64,000 nt of DNA from Atherinomorus stipes (lineage: Eukaryota > Chordata > Actinopteri > Atheriniformes > Atherinidae), in NCBI GenBank assembly GCA_023101725.1, contig JALJCO010007112.1, positions 160,196 to 224,195 of the forward strand, in the 5' to 3' direction. Each line of letters begins with the position of its first letter. Within the stretch, counting starts at the first letter, position 1. The translations under genes were made by a program, and so were the position numbers. The notes beneath the pieces were generated by a model. The model saw only the letters and a list, made by a program, of their open reading frames with translations. It made no database searches and was not told where the DNA came from. Below are positions 20,605 to 32,783 of this stretch, piece after piece.

Positions 20605-22570
20605 ATACTCATACACCCTACAGGATGACGCTGGAGTTAGAGATACGCTAGTTCACCCTAAAGAATGACGCTGGGTAAGAGGGGAGGCAAGTTCCCCCCA
20701 AGACAGCTCTGGGCTAGAGATGATGCACACCCTACAGGACAGCGCTGGGTAAGAGATGATAGTACACCCTACAGGACAACGCTGGGTTAGAGATGACACA
20801 GTACACCCTACAGGACAGCGCTGGGTTAGAGATGACACTAGTACACCCTACAGGACAGCTCTGGGCTAGAGATGACGCTAGTACACCCTACAGGACAGCG
20901 CTGGGTTAGAGATGATGCTAGTACACCCTACAGGACAGCGCTGGGTTAGAGATGACGCTAGTACACCCTACAGGACAGCGCTGGGTTAGAGATGACGCTA
21001 GTACACCCTACAGGACAGCGCTGAGTTAGAGATGACGCTAGTACACCCTACAGGACAGCGCTGGGTTAGAGATGACGCCAGTACACCCTACAGGACAGCG
21101 CTGAGTTAGAGATGACGCTAGTACACCCTACAGGACAACGCTGGGTTAGAGATGACGCTAGTACACCCTACAGGACAGCGTTGGGTTAGAGATGACGCTA
21201 GTACACTCTACAGGACAACGCTGGGTTAGAGATGACGCTAGTACACCCTACAGGACAACGCTGGGTTAGAGATGACGCTAGTACACCCTACAGGACAGCG
21301 CTGGGTTAGAGATGACGCTAGTACACCCTACAGGACAACGTTGGGTTAGAGATGACGCTAGTACACTCTACAGGACAGCGCTGGGTTAGAGATGACGCTA
21401 GTACACCCTACAGGACAGCGTTGGGTTAGAGATGACGCTAGTACACCCTACAGGACAACGTTGGGTTAGAGATGACGCTAGTACACCCTACAGGACAACG
21501 CTGGGTTAGAGATGACGCTAGTACACCCTACAGGACAACGCTGGGTTAGAGATGACGCTAGTACACTCTACAGGACAGCGCTGGGTTAGAGATGACGCTA
21601 GTACACTCTACAGGACAACGCTGGGTTAGAGATGACGCTAGTACACCCTACAGGACAGCTCTGGGCTAGAGATGATGCTAGTACACCCTACAGGACAACG
21701 CTGGGTTAGAGATGACGCTAGTACACCCTACAGGACAACGCTGGGTTAGAGATGACGCTAGTACACCCTACAGGACAACGCTGGGTTAGAGATGACGCTA
21801 GTACACCCTACAGGACAACGCTGGGTTAGAGATGACGCTAGTACACCCTACAGGACAACGCCGGGTTAGAGATGACGCTAGTACACCTACAGGACAACGC
21901 CGGGTTAGAGATGACGCTAGTACACCCTACAAGACAACGCTGGGTTAGAGATGACGCTAGTACACCCTACAGGACAACGCCGGCTTAGAGATGACGCTAG
22001 TACACCCTACAGGACAACGCCGGCTTAGAGATGACGCTAGTACACTCTACAGGACAACGTTGGGTTAGAGATGACGCTAGTACACCCTACAGGACAACGT
22101 TGGGTTAGAGATGACGCTAGTACACCCTACAGGACAACGCCGGGTTAGAGATGACGCTAGTACACCCTACAGGACAACGCTGGGTTAGAGATGACGCTAG
22201 TACACCCTACAGGACAACGCTGGGTTAGAGATGACGCTAGTACACCCTACAGGACAACGCTGGGTTAGAGATGACGCTAGTACACCCTACAGGACAGCGC
22301 TGGGTTAGAGATGACGCTAGTACACCCTACAGGACAACGCCGGGTTAGAGATGACGCTAGTACACTCTACAGGACAACGCTGGGTTAGAGATGACGCTAG
22401 TACACCCCACAGGACAACGCTGGGTTAGAGATGACGCTAGTACACTCTACAGGACAACGCTGGGTTAGAGGCCATGTTTGAACAGCCTACAGGATAACGC
22501 TGAATTATAGACGACACTTGTACACTTCAAAGGACAATGCTGGGTTAGAGGGGACACTTATACAGGCTAT
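20605..22570. repeat. 40-bp minisatellite, about 48 copies
   Basis: Tandem copies of a 40-bp unit (gtacaccctacaggacaacg plus ctgggttagagatgacgcta) run for about 1.95 kb. Copies differ mainly at ca(a/g)cg, (c/t)(t/c)ggg and accc/actc. The edges (20605-20760, 22470-22570) are more diverged, and one copy near 21888 lacks a base. It lies in the last prkcz intron, starting within about 35 bp of the 3' splice site. Confidence 0.97.
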
Positions 22571-23317
22571 ATTAAAAAGTCATGACTGGTTTAGTAATGA
22601 GACACTTTGTACAAACATAAAATGACTTCTTAAAAAATGTATTTTCAAATAAAATCCAGGTTTCCAGTCAGTATGTGAAGTAAGTGCACACTGCACGGAA
22701 TGAGAACCATGTAGACTCAATCACAAACCCACACCAGGTAACTTCAGTAAATATGAAGTTCACACAGAAGATGATGATAAAGCTGACGTCACTGTAGCAG
22801 TGGAAAAAGTTCTTAATGAACTCTGCAAAGTAAAAAATAATTACTCTCCATACTCAACTCTGAAAATATGCAGTCATTTATTGACTGTGGACTGATTGAT
22901 CAGTGATCAGTGACAGAGCGAGGTGTGTGGTGGTGGGGCGGCAATAGTTCCCACTTATTCGTACAGTTTAGTTGGTTTCTACTGTGTTCATGTTAATGAG
23001 AACAATGAATAACATGATTTAACTTGAGGATAGTTCTAGAATATAAATTGTTGGTAGGGAAAGAGTCAGTATTTCAGTATCACTCACATTCTCCGTGTTC
23101 TCAGGTAAATGCTTTTGAGCTCTGTGGTTATTTGGTTAATTTTATTACGTACATAGCGGAAAAATACCGAGGTCCAGACCTCAGTGTTCTCAATGTTAGC
23201 TATGGCCATGATGCCACATCCATGCATGCAGGAACACGGTGACATCTCTGGCGTTTATAACAAATCAAACCGTTTGAAAAACGGTTGCTGGGTAATGACC
23301 CTTCAACTGAGAGTTTA
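22571..23317. other. prkcz intron, nothing recognised
   Basis: About 750 bp of AT-rich sequence without a recognised repeat or exon. Confidence 0.5.
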
Positions 23318-23914
23318 AGGGCGCATTCAGAAAGCATAGTCCGCGAGTCTCGGTCCGTTTGGGGACTCTGTTCGATTGGGGGTGGGGGTGGTCTTCCGGA
23401 CCGAGATCACGTTCACGTTGCACTATTGCCAAACGGGCCAAGAATGAGAATCTCAGGTGGCGCTGCTCTCGGATTTACCGTAAGCGAGGACAAGATGCAC
23501 GTACAAGAAGGTTCTCACAACTTCTTTTCCGTCCTCAAAGCAACATTATTTTTGTAGGAGGAGCTGGATATGATTTCATCAGATGAAATATGGATTAAAG
23601 CTTTTACTTTCTCGTAACTCCACGTCTGACCACGAGCCAGCTTATAAGTACCGCAGTCCCTCACGTGTGTTTGTTGTCGTGGCGTTTACCCACGTTGTCC
23701 AACGTTTGACCCACAATGCCAATGCAATTTGTAGTCCACTTCCTGTCTTTGGTTCGCTTGAATCGGACCGAGACCTGAGTTTGCAGGCGGACCGAGTCCG
23801 GTTGTTTGTTCCGGATCAGAGTCCGTTTGCGCGTTCACAACTCCCCTAAACGAAGCAGACTTTCCGAGCGAACGGACTCTGATTCGAATCAAAAAAGCTT
23901 TGTGAATGCGCCCT
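23318..23914. mobile_element. TIR DNA element with agggcgcattca ends, 597 bp
   Basis: The ends 'agggcgcattcagaaagc' and 'gctttgtgaatgcgccct' are inverted repeats. Subterminal 'cggaccgag' and 'gactctg' motifs are also inverted. A second copy, in opposite orientation, is at 57375-57831. Neither has a recognisable transposase, and target-site duplications are not evident, so the superfamily is open. Confidence 0.75.
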
Positions 23915-24039
23915 CAAAGCAACAAAGTCCCACACAATCATGAACAGTCTAACGGAGACTTCATGCAAGATTTGACCAGTTGTTACGCAATCTAAACACA
24001 CACACTTATGACAACTGTTCAACTGGCTCTTAATGCAAG

Positions 24040-24370
24040 TATCCAGCCAGCCAATCACACGGGAGCATTTAGTCATGAAGTTCAAACTGAGCATCAGAAT
24101 GAGGAAGAAAGGGGATTAAATGGTTGTTGGTCTGAGTATTTACTGGGGTTTCCACCACAAGCATCTCTAGTTTCCAGAGAATGGTCTATATGCTACCCAC
24201 TCGCACTGGTTGGAGATGATGGGAAGGCTGGTTCCAGCTGAGGTCTGCAGGGCTACAGCTGATTCTCAGCTGGGATCTGCAGCAGCTGTGTGATGCTGAC
24301 ATGTCGATACAGAGCGACGTCTCTGGCTGGTTCTGACACCAGGATTAAAACAGGGTCCGACCCGGTGCTA
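24040..24370 (+). pseudogene. Tc1-like transposon relic
   Basis: Blocks such as 'agttcaaactgagcatcag', 'gaggaagaaaggggatt', 'ggttgttggtctgagtatt', 'tccagagaatggtctat', 'gatctgcagcagctg', 'gtgtgatgctgacatgtc' and 'gggtccgacccggtgctag' appear in the order found in a common teleost Tc1-like transposon, separated by large deletions. No open frame remains. It resembles the small relic at 7981-8075. Confidence 0.55.
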
Positions 24371-24637
24371 GTGAGGGACTTGTGGGCCGGGCTGCAGCTG
24401 TGACACCAGCAGGCTCGACATGCTTCGGTAGTGACGGCTGGTTGACCGCTGACCTGCTGGACACCTGTCAGGTAGAAAGATGCAGCTCTGTTCGTCTCCA
24501 GTAAACGTGGTTCGTATTCGTTTTTCTTCCCTCTTGGTGGACCGTGTCAGGTGGTGCTTCCCTCAGCTGACGTGCACTGAGCACGCTCCGTATCCCCACT
24601 GCTCATTCACAGCTTCAGCAGAAGCGTGTGTGATTAA

Positions 24638-25171
24638 AGGATAACTTTCTTTTATACGTGCATATACTCACCGGTAACATTTCTGTTTCACTTTGACTCC
24701 TTTGACAGATATTCAGTTGAGTCACCCTTCCTCTGCAGTTCGTGGGTAGCGAGCTGCATCAGGCGCACGGGCTTTAGAGTGCAGAGAAACCCCCCAATAA
24801 CTAACAGAGTTAACTTTGAACTCACAGAACAATAGTACTCGTTCGTTTGTTCGTTCCACTTGAAGTAGTGGTGATCACTCTGTGATGATGCTTTAAATGT
24901 TGAAACAAGTTTGTTGTGTTGCCACGTGAAGTAGCAATGTTTGCTGGGCAAGTTCGGCGCAATACCTGATGCTGCTCTTTGTCAAAGCAAAATAGTCCCA
25001 CAGCTGATGTGCTGGTTTTCTTTGGAACTAAGACATCTGCAGAAGTGTCACTAACCAGACAATGTAATATCTTCTGAAGGTGTCAAAGTGATGCAGAAAC
25101 TTTACAGGTGAGTAAATGCACGTATGAACTCCTGAAATAAGGTTCATGTTGAAAAAAGAGAAAGTTCTCCT
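24638..25171. mobile_element. TTAA element with long TIRs, 534 bp
   Basis: The element starts 'aggataactttcttttata' and ends in the inverse '...gagaaagttctcct', and it is bounded by TTAA on both sides (24634-24637, 25172-25175). The inverted repeats extend about 100 bp with 'gtttcactttgactccttt' against 'ggtgtcaaagtgatgcag'. A TTAA target fits piggyBac or Kolobok-type transposition. A related fold-back copy is at 13285-13875. Confidence 0.85.
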
Positions 25172-25481
25172 TTAAAGGCTGCTGGTCTGCAGCCGTGGAG
25201 TCCACGTGATGAGCTGATGCTTCGCCGTCTTTGCAGAGTAAATTCTGTAGAAATGCATCTTCTGGGGTTTGGGGTCGTCAGTGGAGGAACTTGTCCTGAT
25301 TTTCCTGTTTTTCTGACGCGCTTTCTTCCCCAACAACAGCGTAATCACGGGTAATGGAGTGGAACCCATAAATGTTGTGTGAAGAGTGGCTGAGTAAAAA
25401 TAAATGCACTCCCTGAGCAACACGGCTGCTTCCTTCTGCAGCAACAGGCTGTTTACTCATCTGTGTGCATGTGTGCGTGTG

Positions 25482-25483
<2 letters not shown>

Positions 25484-25556
<73 letters not shown>
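25484..25556 (+). repeat. (GT)n microsatellite
   Basis: About 36 uninterrupted GT repeats. It produces the Cys/Val and His/Thr open frames on the two strands. Confidence 0.97.
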
Positions 25557-25557
<1 letters not shown>

Positions 25558-25559
25558 AA

Positions 25560-26740
25560 AGGCTGAGACTTTCTCCCTGCAGGCGCGGAGCGAGGGCCTT
25601 TCAAGTCGAAACAAAAGGTGCGTTCACTGGTCCACCAGGTGGGTGGGAGTCTCCCTGTCAGGCCAGCGGTGGGGGGACCAGGTTGCTGATCCTGCCCCCG
25701 CAGCGCCGGGACAAGGGGATGAAGGCTACAACGTCTTTCTGTCAGAGCGCTCACTAGAATATTGATGAAGCAAATATTTTCCCTCCGTCTGATCTCCTGT
25801 GAAGGACTCTCGCTGTAGGAGGAGGTCAGGAAGACAACAATTAGATTTAGAAAACGGAGTTTTCTGTTTTGGAGTTTCAGGGAGGCAGGAAGGAGGAGGA
25901 GGAGGGGGGAGGAGGTTTGGGAGCTGACCAAAACAAACTGTGTGTTCAGCCGACGTAACGGTGCCTTTCTTCCCAGACTCGGACGGTCTGAAAGCATTAC
26001 CAGATGCAGAGACGAGAACAAGGACAGGACAGAGGAGGAACCGCAGGAGTATCGGAGCTCCTCCGCTTGTTTGGGAATCAGCTATTTAGGACTGAATGTT
26101 TTACAGCTTCTGAGCAGATGATGCAGAGCGGGCTGGAGGCGAGAGGTGAGGTCAGGAGCTGGACACGTTTCAGCCAGAGGAGATGAGCTGCAGCTTAGTT
26201 TCCCTGCATGCTGCAGGAGCGCCCCCTGCAGGACACACAGGGGTCCACCAGTCCCAGGAGGACCGGTGGGCCATCTGGCCACGCCCCGAGTCCCTGTGAG
26301 GACAAACCAAGTCAGAGTTTCCAAGCTCCATCTAAAATGTGATAAAGCAGTCGTCACCAGCCGTCCCATCACCAACCCCCCACCGTCAGAAAGCACGGTC
26401 CGCTCCAGGACCAGGGGTCGCTGGTCACGTGACATCGTGGCGCAGAGCAGCGTCAGACTCGGCTGGACCCAGTCTGATCAGAAGATGTCTCTTTGTCCAC
26501 TTTAAAGGCTGAATGTGGGACACGGACAGAACGGTGACATCACGTGTGTCTAGGTTGTCGTAGCAACGGCAGAAAAATGACTCGTTTATAACTGACAGCT
26601 AGCGTCAGTTCTAAGTCACCATTACAGTGTTTCGATGCCGTGGAAAACGTTTCTGTGGGTCCATCTAGTGCAGCTTCACCTAAATTTACTCCAGTTGTTG
26701 CTCTGAGGTCACTGATTTGCCTCCATGTTGCAATTGTTTA
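25560..26740. other. prkcz intron, GC-richer unique sequence
   Basis: Nothing recognised. Overlapping open frames on both strands (26004-26505, 25278-26021) have no domain or splice context I can support. Confidence 0.4.
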
Positions 26741-27985
26741 CCCTTAAGTAGTACATGTAAGTATGCTTTACGTGTACTAATTTTAAACTTTAAATAAGAC
26801 GGTATACTTTCAGTTTACTATTTATGTATCTATCAGAAATATACTTTACAAAGTTTACTTGGCATTTACTAATAAATATACTAGAAGTTTAACATATTTA
26901 GCCTATAATTATATTAAAACTTTTGAACAATATACTTTAATAGTAGTACATTCATAGTACATAGCCCGTTTTAACAAGCACAAACTGGTTTCGTAAATTG
27001 ATCCTAAGAGTTTAAATGTAACTGGATCATTTGGTGGAGTCAAATAAAACACCTGAATCTATTTTGACATAAATTTTGTAATATTTTTTACTCAGCATTA
27101 AAGGTGGAGTAGAAGTATAATAAGGCCATTCTCAGTATATTTGAAAATGTATTTTTAAACCCTAAACAGTGTATTATAAGTGTATTATCAGTAAACTCAT
27201 AGTAAACCTTAAATACTACTGTCTGTAGACTTTAAAGTCTACTTCATTGTTGCCAACTTAGCAACTTTGTCGCTATGTGAGATGACCACGCCTCCTCATT
27301 CACGTTATTTCCCATGATGCCTTGTGGCACAACTGGGTCTTCTTTGCACCATGATTTAAATGTGTACGTCACCACTTCATTACCCTTGTTAATGAATAAT
27401 GTAGCATGTCATTGATAAGTACATGTTGCCACCAAATGATGCTGCGCATGCGTGAAATTGACCGGTTGGTTCGATGACGGTATTTAGCGACTTTTGATGA
27501 TTGTTGGGTCTACCAATTGCATTTTCTCTCGCTGAGGAGTTGGCCACAGTGGTCTACTTTCGTCAACTAAGAGGTCATTGAGAAGTTTACTGCTAGAAAA
27601 CTAACAGTACACATAGAAAAATACCTTTAGTATACTTAAAAGTGTCCTTTATAAGAGTAAAAGTAAGCTTAAAGTTTAATACGAGTAAACTAACAGTATA
27701 CCTTTCAGTATACTTTAAAGTGTACATTCTGAAAATAAAAGTAAGCTTGAAGTTTTAGTACAAATACACTCACAGTATTCCAGAAGATTACTCTAAGTAC
27801 TTAAAAGTATACCTTTACATTCTTAAATTGGGCCAATTTAGTCCCAAGAAGTACACTTGTTAGTATACTGGTAGTACACTGATAGCAGTGTACTTGGTAA
27901 ATAAAAGTACACTTGGGGGATATACTTAGTATACCTGAGTATACTTTGTGACATGTACTTAAGGAATACTTCTTTTTGGTAAGGG
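26741..27985. mobile_element. Large AT-rich TIR element (agtatactt motifs)
   Basis: The ends 'ta|cccttaagtag' and 'ggtaaggg|ta' give a short inverted repeat (CCCTTA) flanked by TA. The body is dominated by repeated 'agtatacttt', 'agtacac' and 'gtttact' motifs on both halves. The middle (about 27243-27560) is a different sequence related to 2925-3090, probably a nested insertion. No coding capacity was found. Confidence 0.6.
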
Positions 27986-28478
27986 TATCTGAGCGGTCGC
28001 TGGTTGTGGCGCGTTCTTTGTGACGTCACTTCCTCATCGAACTCAGTTCTTAAACACCAAACGAATCTACACTAATCCAAGAACCGGAGCACCGGGGGGG
28101 GGGGAGGGGGTTAAACGATGCATTGTGTGGGCAGGTATACGGTGAGGAGGGGTTTACCCGGTAAAACCTCGGCCGTGTTAGCGTAGACGTAGCCTCAGCC
28201 AACGCTGCTGGACCACAACTACTCCTGACCAAAGATCAAACCGGGTCACACCGGATCCAGGTGTCCCGCCACTGCAAGCTGCTGCAGGTTAAATAAGTCA
28301 GCGTTTGATTGGTCGCCGTACTCCTGCAACAGAAACTGACACAGGTTTTCCTGAAGCCTCTCATGTTTGAATTGGAGGAATGAAATCATCCGTTAACGCC
28401 GTTTCCAGCCTCTGAGGAGAAGCAGCAGCCTGAAATCAACCTCCACGGTCACAGGGAGCTTTCCTCGTCCCTGGCTGG

Positions 28479-28571
28479 AGCCCCCAGCCTCCCTCCTCCT
28501 CCATCGCCATGCTGGCAGGAGCCCCCAGCCTCCCTCCCCCTCCATCGCCATGCTGGCAGGAGCCCCCAGCA
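28479..28571 (+). repeat. 41-43 bp tandem repeat, 2.2 copies
   Basis: The segment 'ggagcccccagcctccct...ccatgctggcag' occurs twice in full and then starts a third copy. It sits in a unique GC-rich part of the prkcz intron (28000-29210) where I recognise no exon. Confidence 0.85.
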
Positions 28572-29211
28572 ATCCTGGCTTTTAATGCTGCAATGTAAAT
28601 CTCAAACATGGAGGGTTTACCCTTCTCCTTCTCTCCTACACTGCTCTCACTTCTCTTTCTTCTTGTGCCAAGCCCGTCATGAGTGGGAGAGAGGGGAGAC
28701 TGGAGAGCTTTTGCATCACCCCCTCCCAGCAGGAGTGGGCGACGTCAGCCCCTCTCCTTGGTAACGGAGGGATGGGGAGACAAAAGTGGGAGATGAAAGC
28801 AGGAGTGTTTCTCCTTCTTTCTGGTAATTTGCTGTTTCTGCCTCATAAAAGCCTGAACCCAGCCCCAGTTAGGCCAGCAGAGATGGGGAGACCTGCAGAG
28901 GTCCGGTGGGGGGGTTCAGGGAGGGGGCTTCTCTCCGTTAGCATCTCCCTGCCTTTTAACGGAGACTGCCCTGCTCTGCACCATCTTTGATATCGAGCTG
29001 ATGTCTCCACTGCTGAACCGTTCTCCGTCTCATCTTCTCCTCCCACCATCTCACCCCCCCACCCACCCCCCACCTCCAGGAGTCTGTCAGAGTCTGCCGT
29101 CATCAAACCTGAGGAAGGCTGAGCGCGGGAGTCGTCCTACTGCAGCCCCTTAATGAGCGGCGGGTTTGAAGTTGGGCGTGGGGGAGCGCGGAGGAGAGCA
29201 GCTCCGTCACA

Positions 29212-29237
29212 CGGGGGGGGGGGGGGGGGGGGGGGGT
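29212..29237 (+). repeat. Poly-G run of about 25
   Basis: A single G homopolymer of about 25 bases, able to form G-quadruplex. Its true length is uncertain because homopolymers are error-prone. Confidence 0.8.
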
Positions 29238-29655
29238 GGAGACGTCTGTCACGGCAGCAGAGCATGATGGGCATTTAATAAGGCAACCAGGACTGGGGGA
29301 GCGGGGACTCTGCTACAGCCTCCGTGGCATGTTTTATTCTGGGGAGGGAATCTGTTGGAGGTGTTCGGGGGGGGGGTCCTGGATACCAGTCCTGACGGAC
29401 AGCTGATCACGTGCATGTTTACAGACTAGGACGGTGTCACCGTGTCTCTTGTCAATCTTCATTTGTCCCACTGAGGCCGGAGCGTCTCCGGTCTGACTCA
29501 TCACCACAGCAGCTGAGACTTTAGCTTGAATCTCACAGTTTGCTGAACGTCTCCGAACTTTGGAGACGCTTTTTCTGCAACTGTTACCAGGTTCTCCCGT
29601 TAGTAAACTAAAACTAGACATCACACACAGTCCAAAAACATGCATGTTAGCTTCA

Positions 29656-29960
29656 AGGAATACTACACCCACAGAATGATGGTCCTTCATCTTCTCCTCA
29701 TCCTCATGGTGAGCAAGACTCTGGAGCACTTTTAACACCTCAAATGCAGCCGGAGATCAGACAGGGTTTAATTTTCCCCCAACTTTCATATAATGAAGTT
29801 CAGCGGCAACTGAACCAAAAAGGTCCATAAAAGTCCACAAAAACTTGTCAATATTCCTCCATCCTGCTCGTCCAATGTAATCCAAGTGTCCTGAGTGGGT
29901 AGCGTCCACAATTTACTGGAAACCACATCATTTAGTAGATTTTTAGAGCCTAAACACTAG
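29656..29960 (+). mobile_element. TTAA fold-back family, one arm
   Basis: The sequence 'aaggaatactacacccacag...ggtgagcaagactctggagc...ccaagtgtcctgagtgggta...ttagagcctaaaca' is the left arm of the family seen complete at 55126-56013. The right arm is missing and a hAT end follows at 30015. Confidence 0.8.
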
Positions 29961-30014
29961 AACCATAGACCGTTAATGTACTTCCGCGATGCACGCACAT
30001 GTGAGTTCACGATA

Positions 30015-30190
30015 GGGATGTGAATCCCCACCAAGGAGGCCCATTTTATACCCATCTCCATACGCAGGCAGCGATATGATACATTCACTATACAGTGAAG
30101 CCTCCTGCCGATGCAATTCACCAATGATTTGACAATGATTTGACTTTATACAATACAGTTCGATTCGATTCGATACGATTCTGTGATTCA
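30015..30190. mobile_element. hAT end fragment
   Basis: 'tagggatgtgaatcccc' followed by 'gattcgattcgatacgatt' is typical of a fish hAT terminus and subterminal region. No matching right end was found before 30394. Confidence 0.5.
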
Positions 30191-30393
30191 AAACTATTTA
30201 ACACAAAACAAATCATTTACAAGTCTCCATCTGGTTTCTAATCATCACCACAATTATTTTACCTTCTCCCTTTCCCTGTGAAGGATGTTTTTAATACTTC
30301 TGTTTTTGATTGTTTTCTATTGATCAAACCAATAAATCATCTATATCCAGAAAAAAACAATAAGTTGTCTTTAAATTAAATCCATGACTTTAA

Positions 30394-30712
30394 AGACAGG
30401 GTAGGGGATCCTGGAAAACCGGTTCGAAACAGTAAAGTAAAGGAAAAAGCAGAGGAAAAAGCCAAAATCACTGATAATTATCTCACCTCCAACTTCTTCT
30501 GTGGTGTAAAACATCTTCACTGCAAACACCAACATCTCCATGACTTGATCCACATCTATTTTTTTCCCCAGTCCTGCGCGTTCCACAGGTGATTCATTTT
30601 TTTTATTTTGTGTCAGAACATTTAATAAATTGGCTGCAATCAGGGTGTGAATAAGACTTTAAGCAATATACTGTCGTAAAAATGCTCCTGGAAAACATCA
30701 TCCACCCTGCCT
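30394..30712. mobile_element. TTAA element with agacagggt ends, 319 bp
   Basis: The element begins 'agacagggtaggggatcctg' and ends '...catccaccctgcct', and it is bounded by TTAA at 30390-30393 and 30713-30716. A half copy in the other orientation starts after TTAA at 35862-35865 ('aggcagggtggatgatg', to about 36010). Confidence 0.8.
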
Positions 30713-30906
30713 TTAATGCCTTCTCAGGCTGCTGGTCTGCAGTGAACAGGGTTAGAGATGCAAGTACCGGCTTTACTTTGCTAGTCTGGCCCTTACAGCA
30801 AGGTCACATGTTCATTTCTGTCATGATTAAAGCAACCCTTACAGATGTTGCATTGTTACACTATTTTTTTAATAGGGTGAAATGCATGGATGAGGTAATG
30901 GAGGGG

Positions 30907-30998
30907 TGTTCAGCTCCGGTCCTCGAGGGCCACAATCCTGCAGGTTTCCATGTCTCAGGACATGGGAACCGGCCCTTGAGGACCGACTGTGGACACCA
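30907..30998. repeat. Short inverted-repeat element
   Basis: 'gctccggtcctcgagggccac' and '...aaccggcccttgaggaccga' form inverted ends around about 45 bp containing 'catgtctcaggacatg'. It is probably a dispersed MITE. The next 300 bp contain 'gcccatatggg' and 'cccatatgtgg'-like motifs of another unassigned repeat. Confidence 0.5.
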
Positions 30999-31304
30999 CA
31001 GTCGGTAAAGGAACTCTGAAATACAAGACAGAGCCACCATTAACCCCCCCAAAAAAAGCATTTCAATCTCTAAGTATTTAATGAAAATTCCAACCAATCC
31101 TTGCAGTGGGGTGCACCTCTCGGATTGGCAGAGGGACCTGCCTGTCAGACCTTTGCTTCTGCATTGGGAGGCAGAGGGAATGGCCCAGCCAGCATTTCCA
31201 TGTGGGGCCCATATGGGTTAGATTTTGGCTGCATATGAGGGACCCAAGTGGGTTTGTCCACGGTTTTCATGGGGGTTTCCACATATGGGGCCCATGTAAC
31301 TTAA

Positions 31305-32219
31305 CCCTCATAGCTAACTAAGCTTTCTGAAGGGGTAGTGAGTGACCTTTTATGTTGTTACTTTTTTCCTACTAATGCAAATAGCATAAAACTTGGTCAC
31401 GGTGTGTATTTTGGCTTGCATGCTAATTATTTAGGTCAGTCTTTTGCAAATGAATTTAGTTCCCTCTCTGTAATGCTGCCATTCCAGTTCAAACTGGAAT
31501 TTTTCCCACATTTTTTGCATTTTATCTTGAAACAACTTTTTAATTGTGGTTGCTATAATCTATGCTTAGGCATGCTCTGCATACCTAATAATGGCCTGCC
31601 ACCTACAGGATATTTTGTTTTACTTATTTTAACCCACTTTTCAGTTTTAGGCAGAGGGAACATTGTGTGTACAAACTGGAACTTAAAGGGTTAAAATGTT
31701 GAAATTCATTGATTTTTTGGTATTGATGGTTCGGCCAGAAGTCGGTGATGACAGCCATGAAAAAAATGCAACTTTTAATTTTTAGATAATATTTACAGGC
31801 CATTGGCCAGTGCATGCCCCTAAGAGGCTTAACGTAACTTTAAAAAAAAAACAAAACAAACACTAACACAAAAAGTAAAGGTGCATCAAAAAACATTTTT
31901 AGACCTTTTTTAAATATTCCAGCGCTCTGATAATTCTGCACAAAAAAATTAGTTGTGCATTAATCACATTTATTTTAACCCCATTTTTCATTTTGGGAAG
32001 TTGGAGCACCATACACGCAAAGTGGAATTTAAAGGGTTAAAATTTTAAAACTCATTGACTTTTTGCTATTGATGATTAGGCCAGAAGTCTGTGATGACAG
32101 CCATGAAAGAAAATGGCAACTTTTCATTTTTAGATAATATTTACAGGCCATTAACTGACATTGGCCAGTCTGTGGCCTTAAGAAGCTGAACGTAACTTTT
32201 TATCAGGGGGCTATGAGGG
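31305..32219. mobile_element. piggyBac-like element, 915 bp
   Basis: The ends 'ccctcatagc' and '...gctatgaggg' are inverted and lie directly inside TTAA (31301-31304, 32220-32223). A CCC start with a TTAA target is the piggyBac pattern. Inside, a segment of about 190 bp occurs twice in the same orientation (31626-31815 and about 31973-32170), sharing 'aaagggttaaaat', 'gatgacagccatgaa' and 'agataatatttacaggcca'. No transposase is present. Confidence 0.8.
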
Positions 32220-32783
32220 TTAAACAATGAGATCTGCAAATTTGTGCATTTCAAGCCCAAGCCTACAGACTTGAAGCAAAAACACAGGTGGGAACACCAT
32301 GGAAACCGTGGACATTGCCTTAGGAGTGAGGCGGGACTGTTTATATTCAAATAATCTTGCTGTGCTTTCTGAAATGCAAGATCGGTAAGGGTTGCTTTCA
32401 ACCGTCCTCGAGTCTAGAATAGGGATTAGATCCGTACTTTATGCACCATGTGACCGTGCCAAAAATTGGGAACAGTCCAAAACGGTGAGAGGTGGGTGGG
32501 GGGTAGGGAGAGGACTGGACAGACTGGCGTCGTTTTCTGTTTGCGTCATGACGTGGTGACGACAGTCTCGTTCTCATAACGTTTCAGAAAACAAGCATGA
32601 GGCCGCGCAGAGTTGTCGGACCTTCGCAGTGAGAATCCAGATCGTTCAAGTCGCGTTCGTTTGGGGAAACCCATGAGACCGTGCCCTTATTCAGAATACT
32701 GCACGTGGTCGGCTTCCATTCCAGACTTCACGCCAGCAGTCACCGTCAGCCTGCCCGCTACACTGCAGCAGAGAGGAAGACCA

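Noticed and set aside
20653..22560. CRISPR-like array
   Set aside because: The 40-bp units are directly tandem with no unique spacers, in a vertebrate intron; it is a minisatellite.
25278..26021. 247-codon - strand frame with Thr-His repeats
   Set aside because: It crosses a GT microsatellite and has no recognisable domain on either side.
30140..30190. tRNA-like B box (ggttcgattc-type phrase)
   Set aside because: The 'gattcgattcgata' repeats belong to a hAT subterminal region; no A box or cloverleaf fits.
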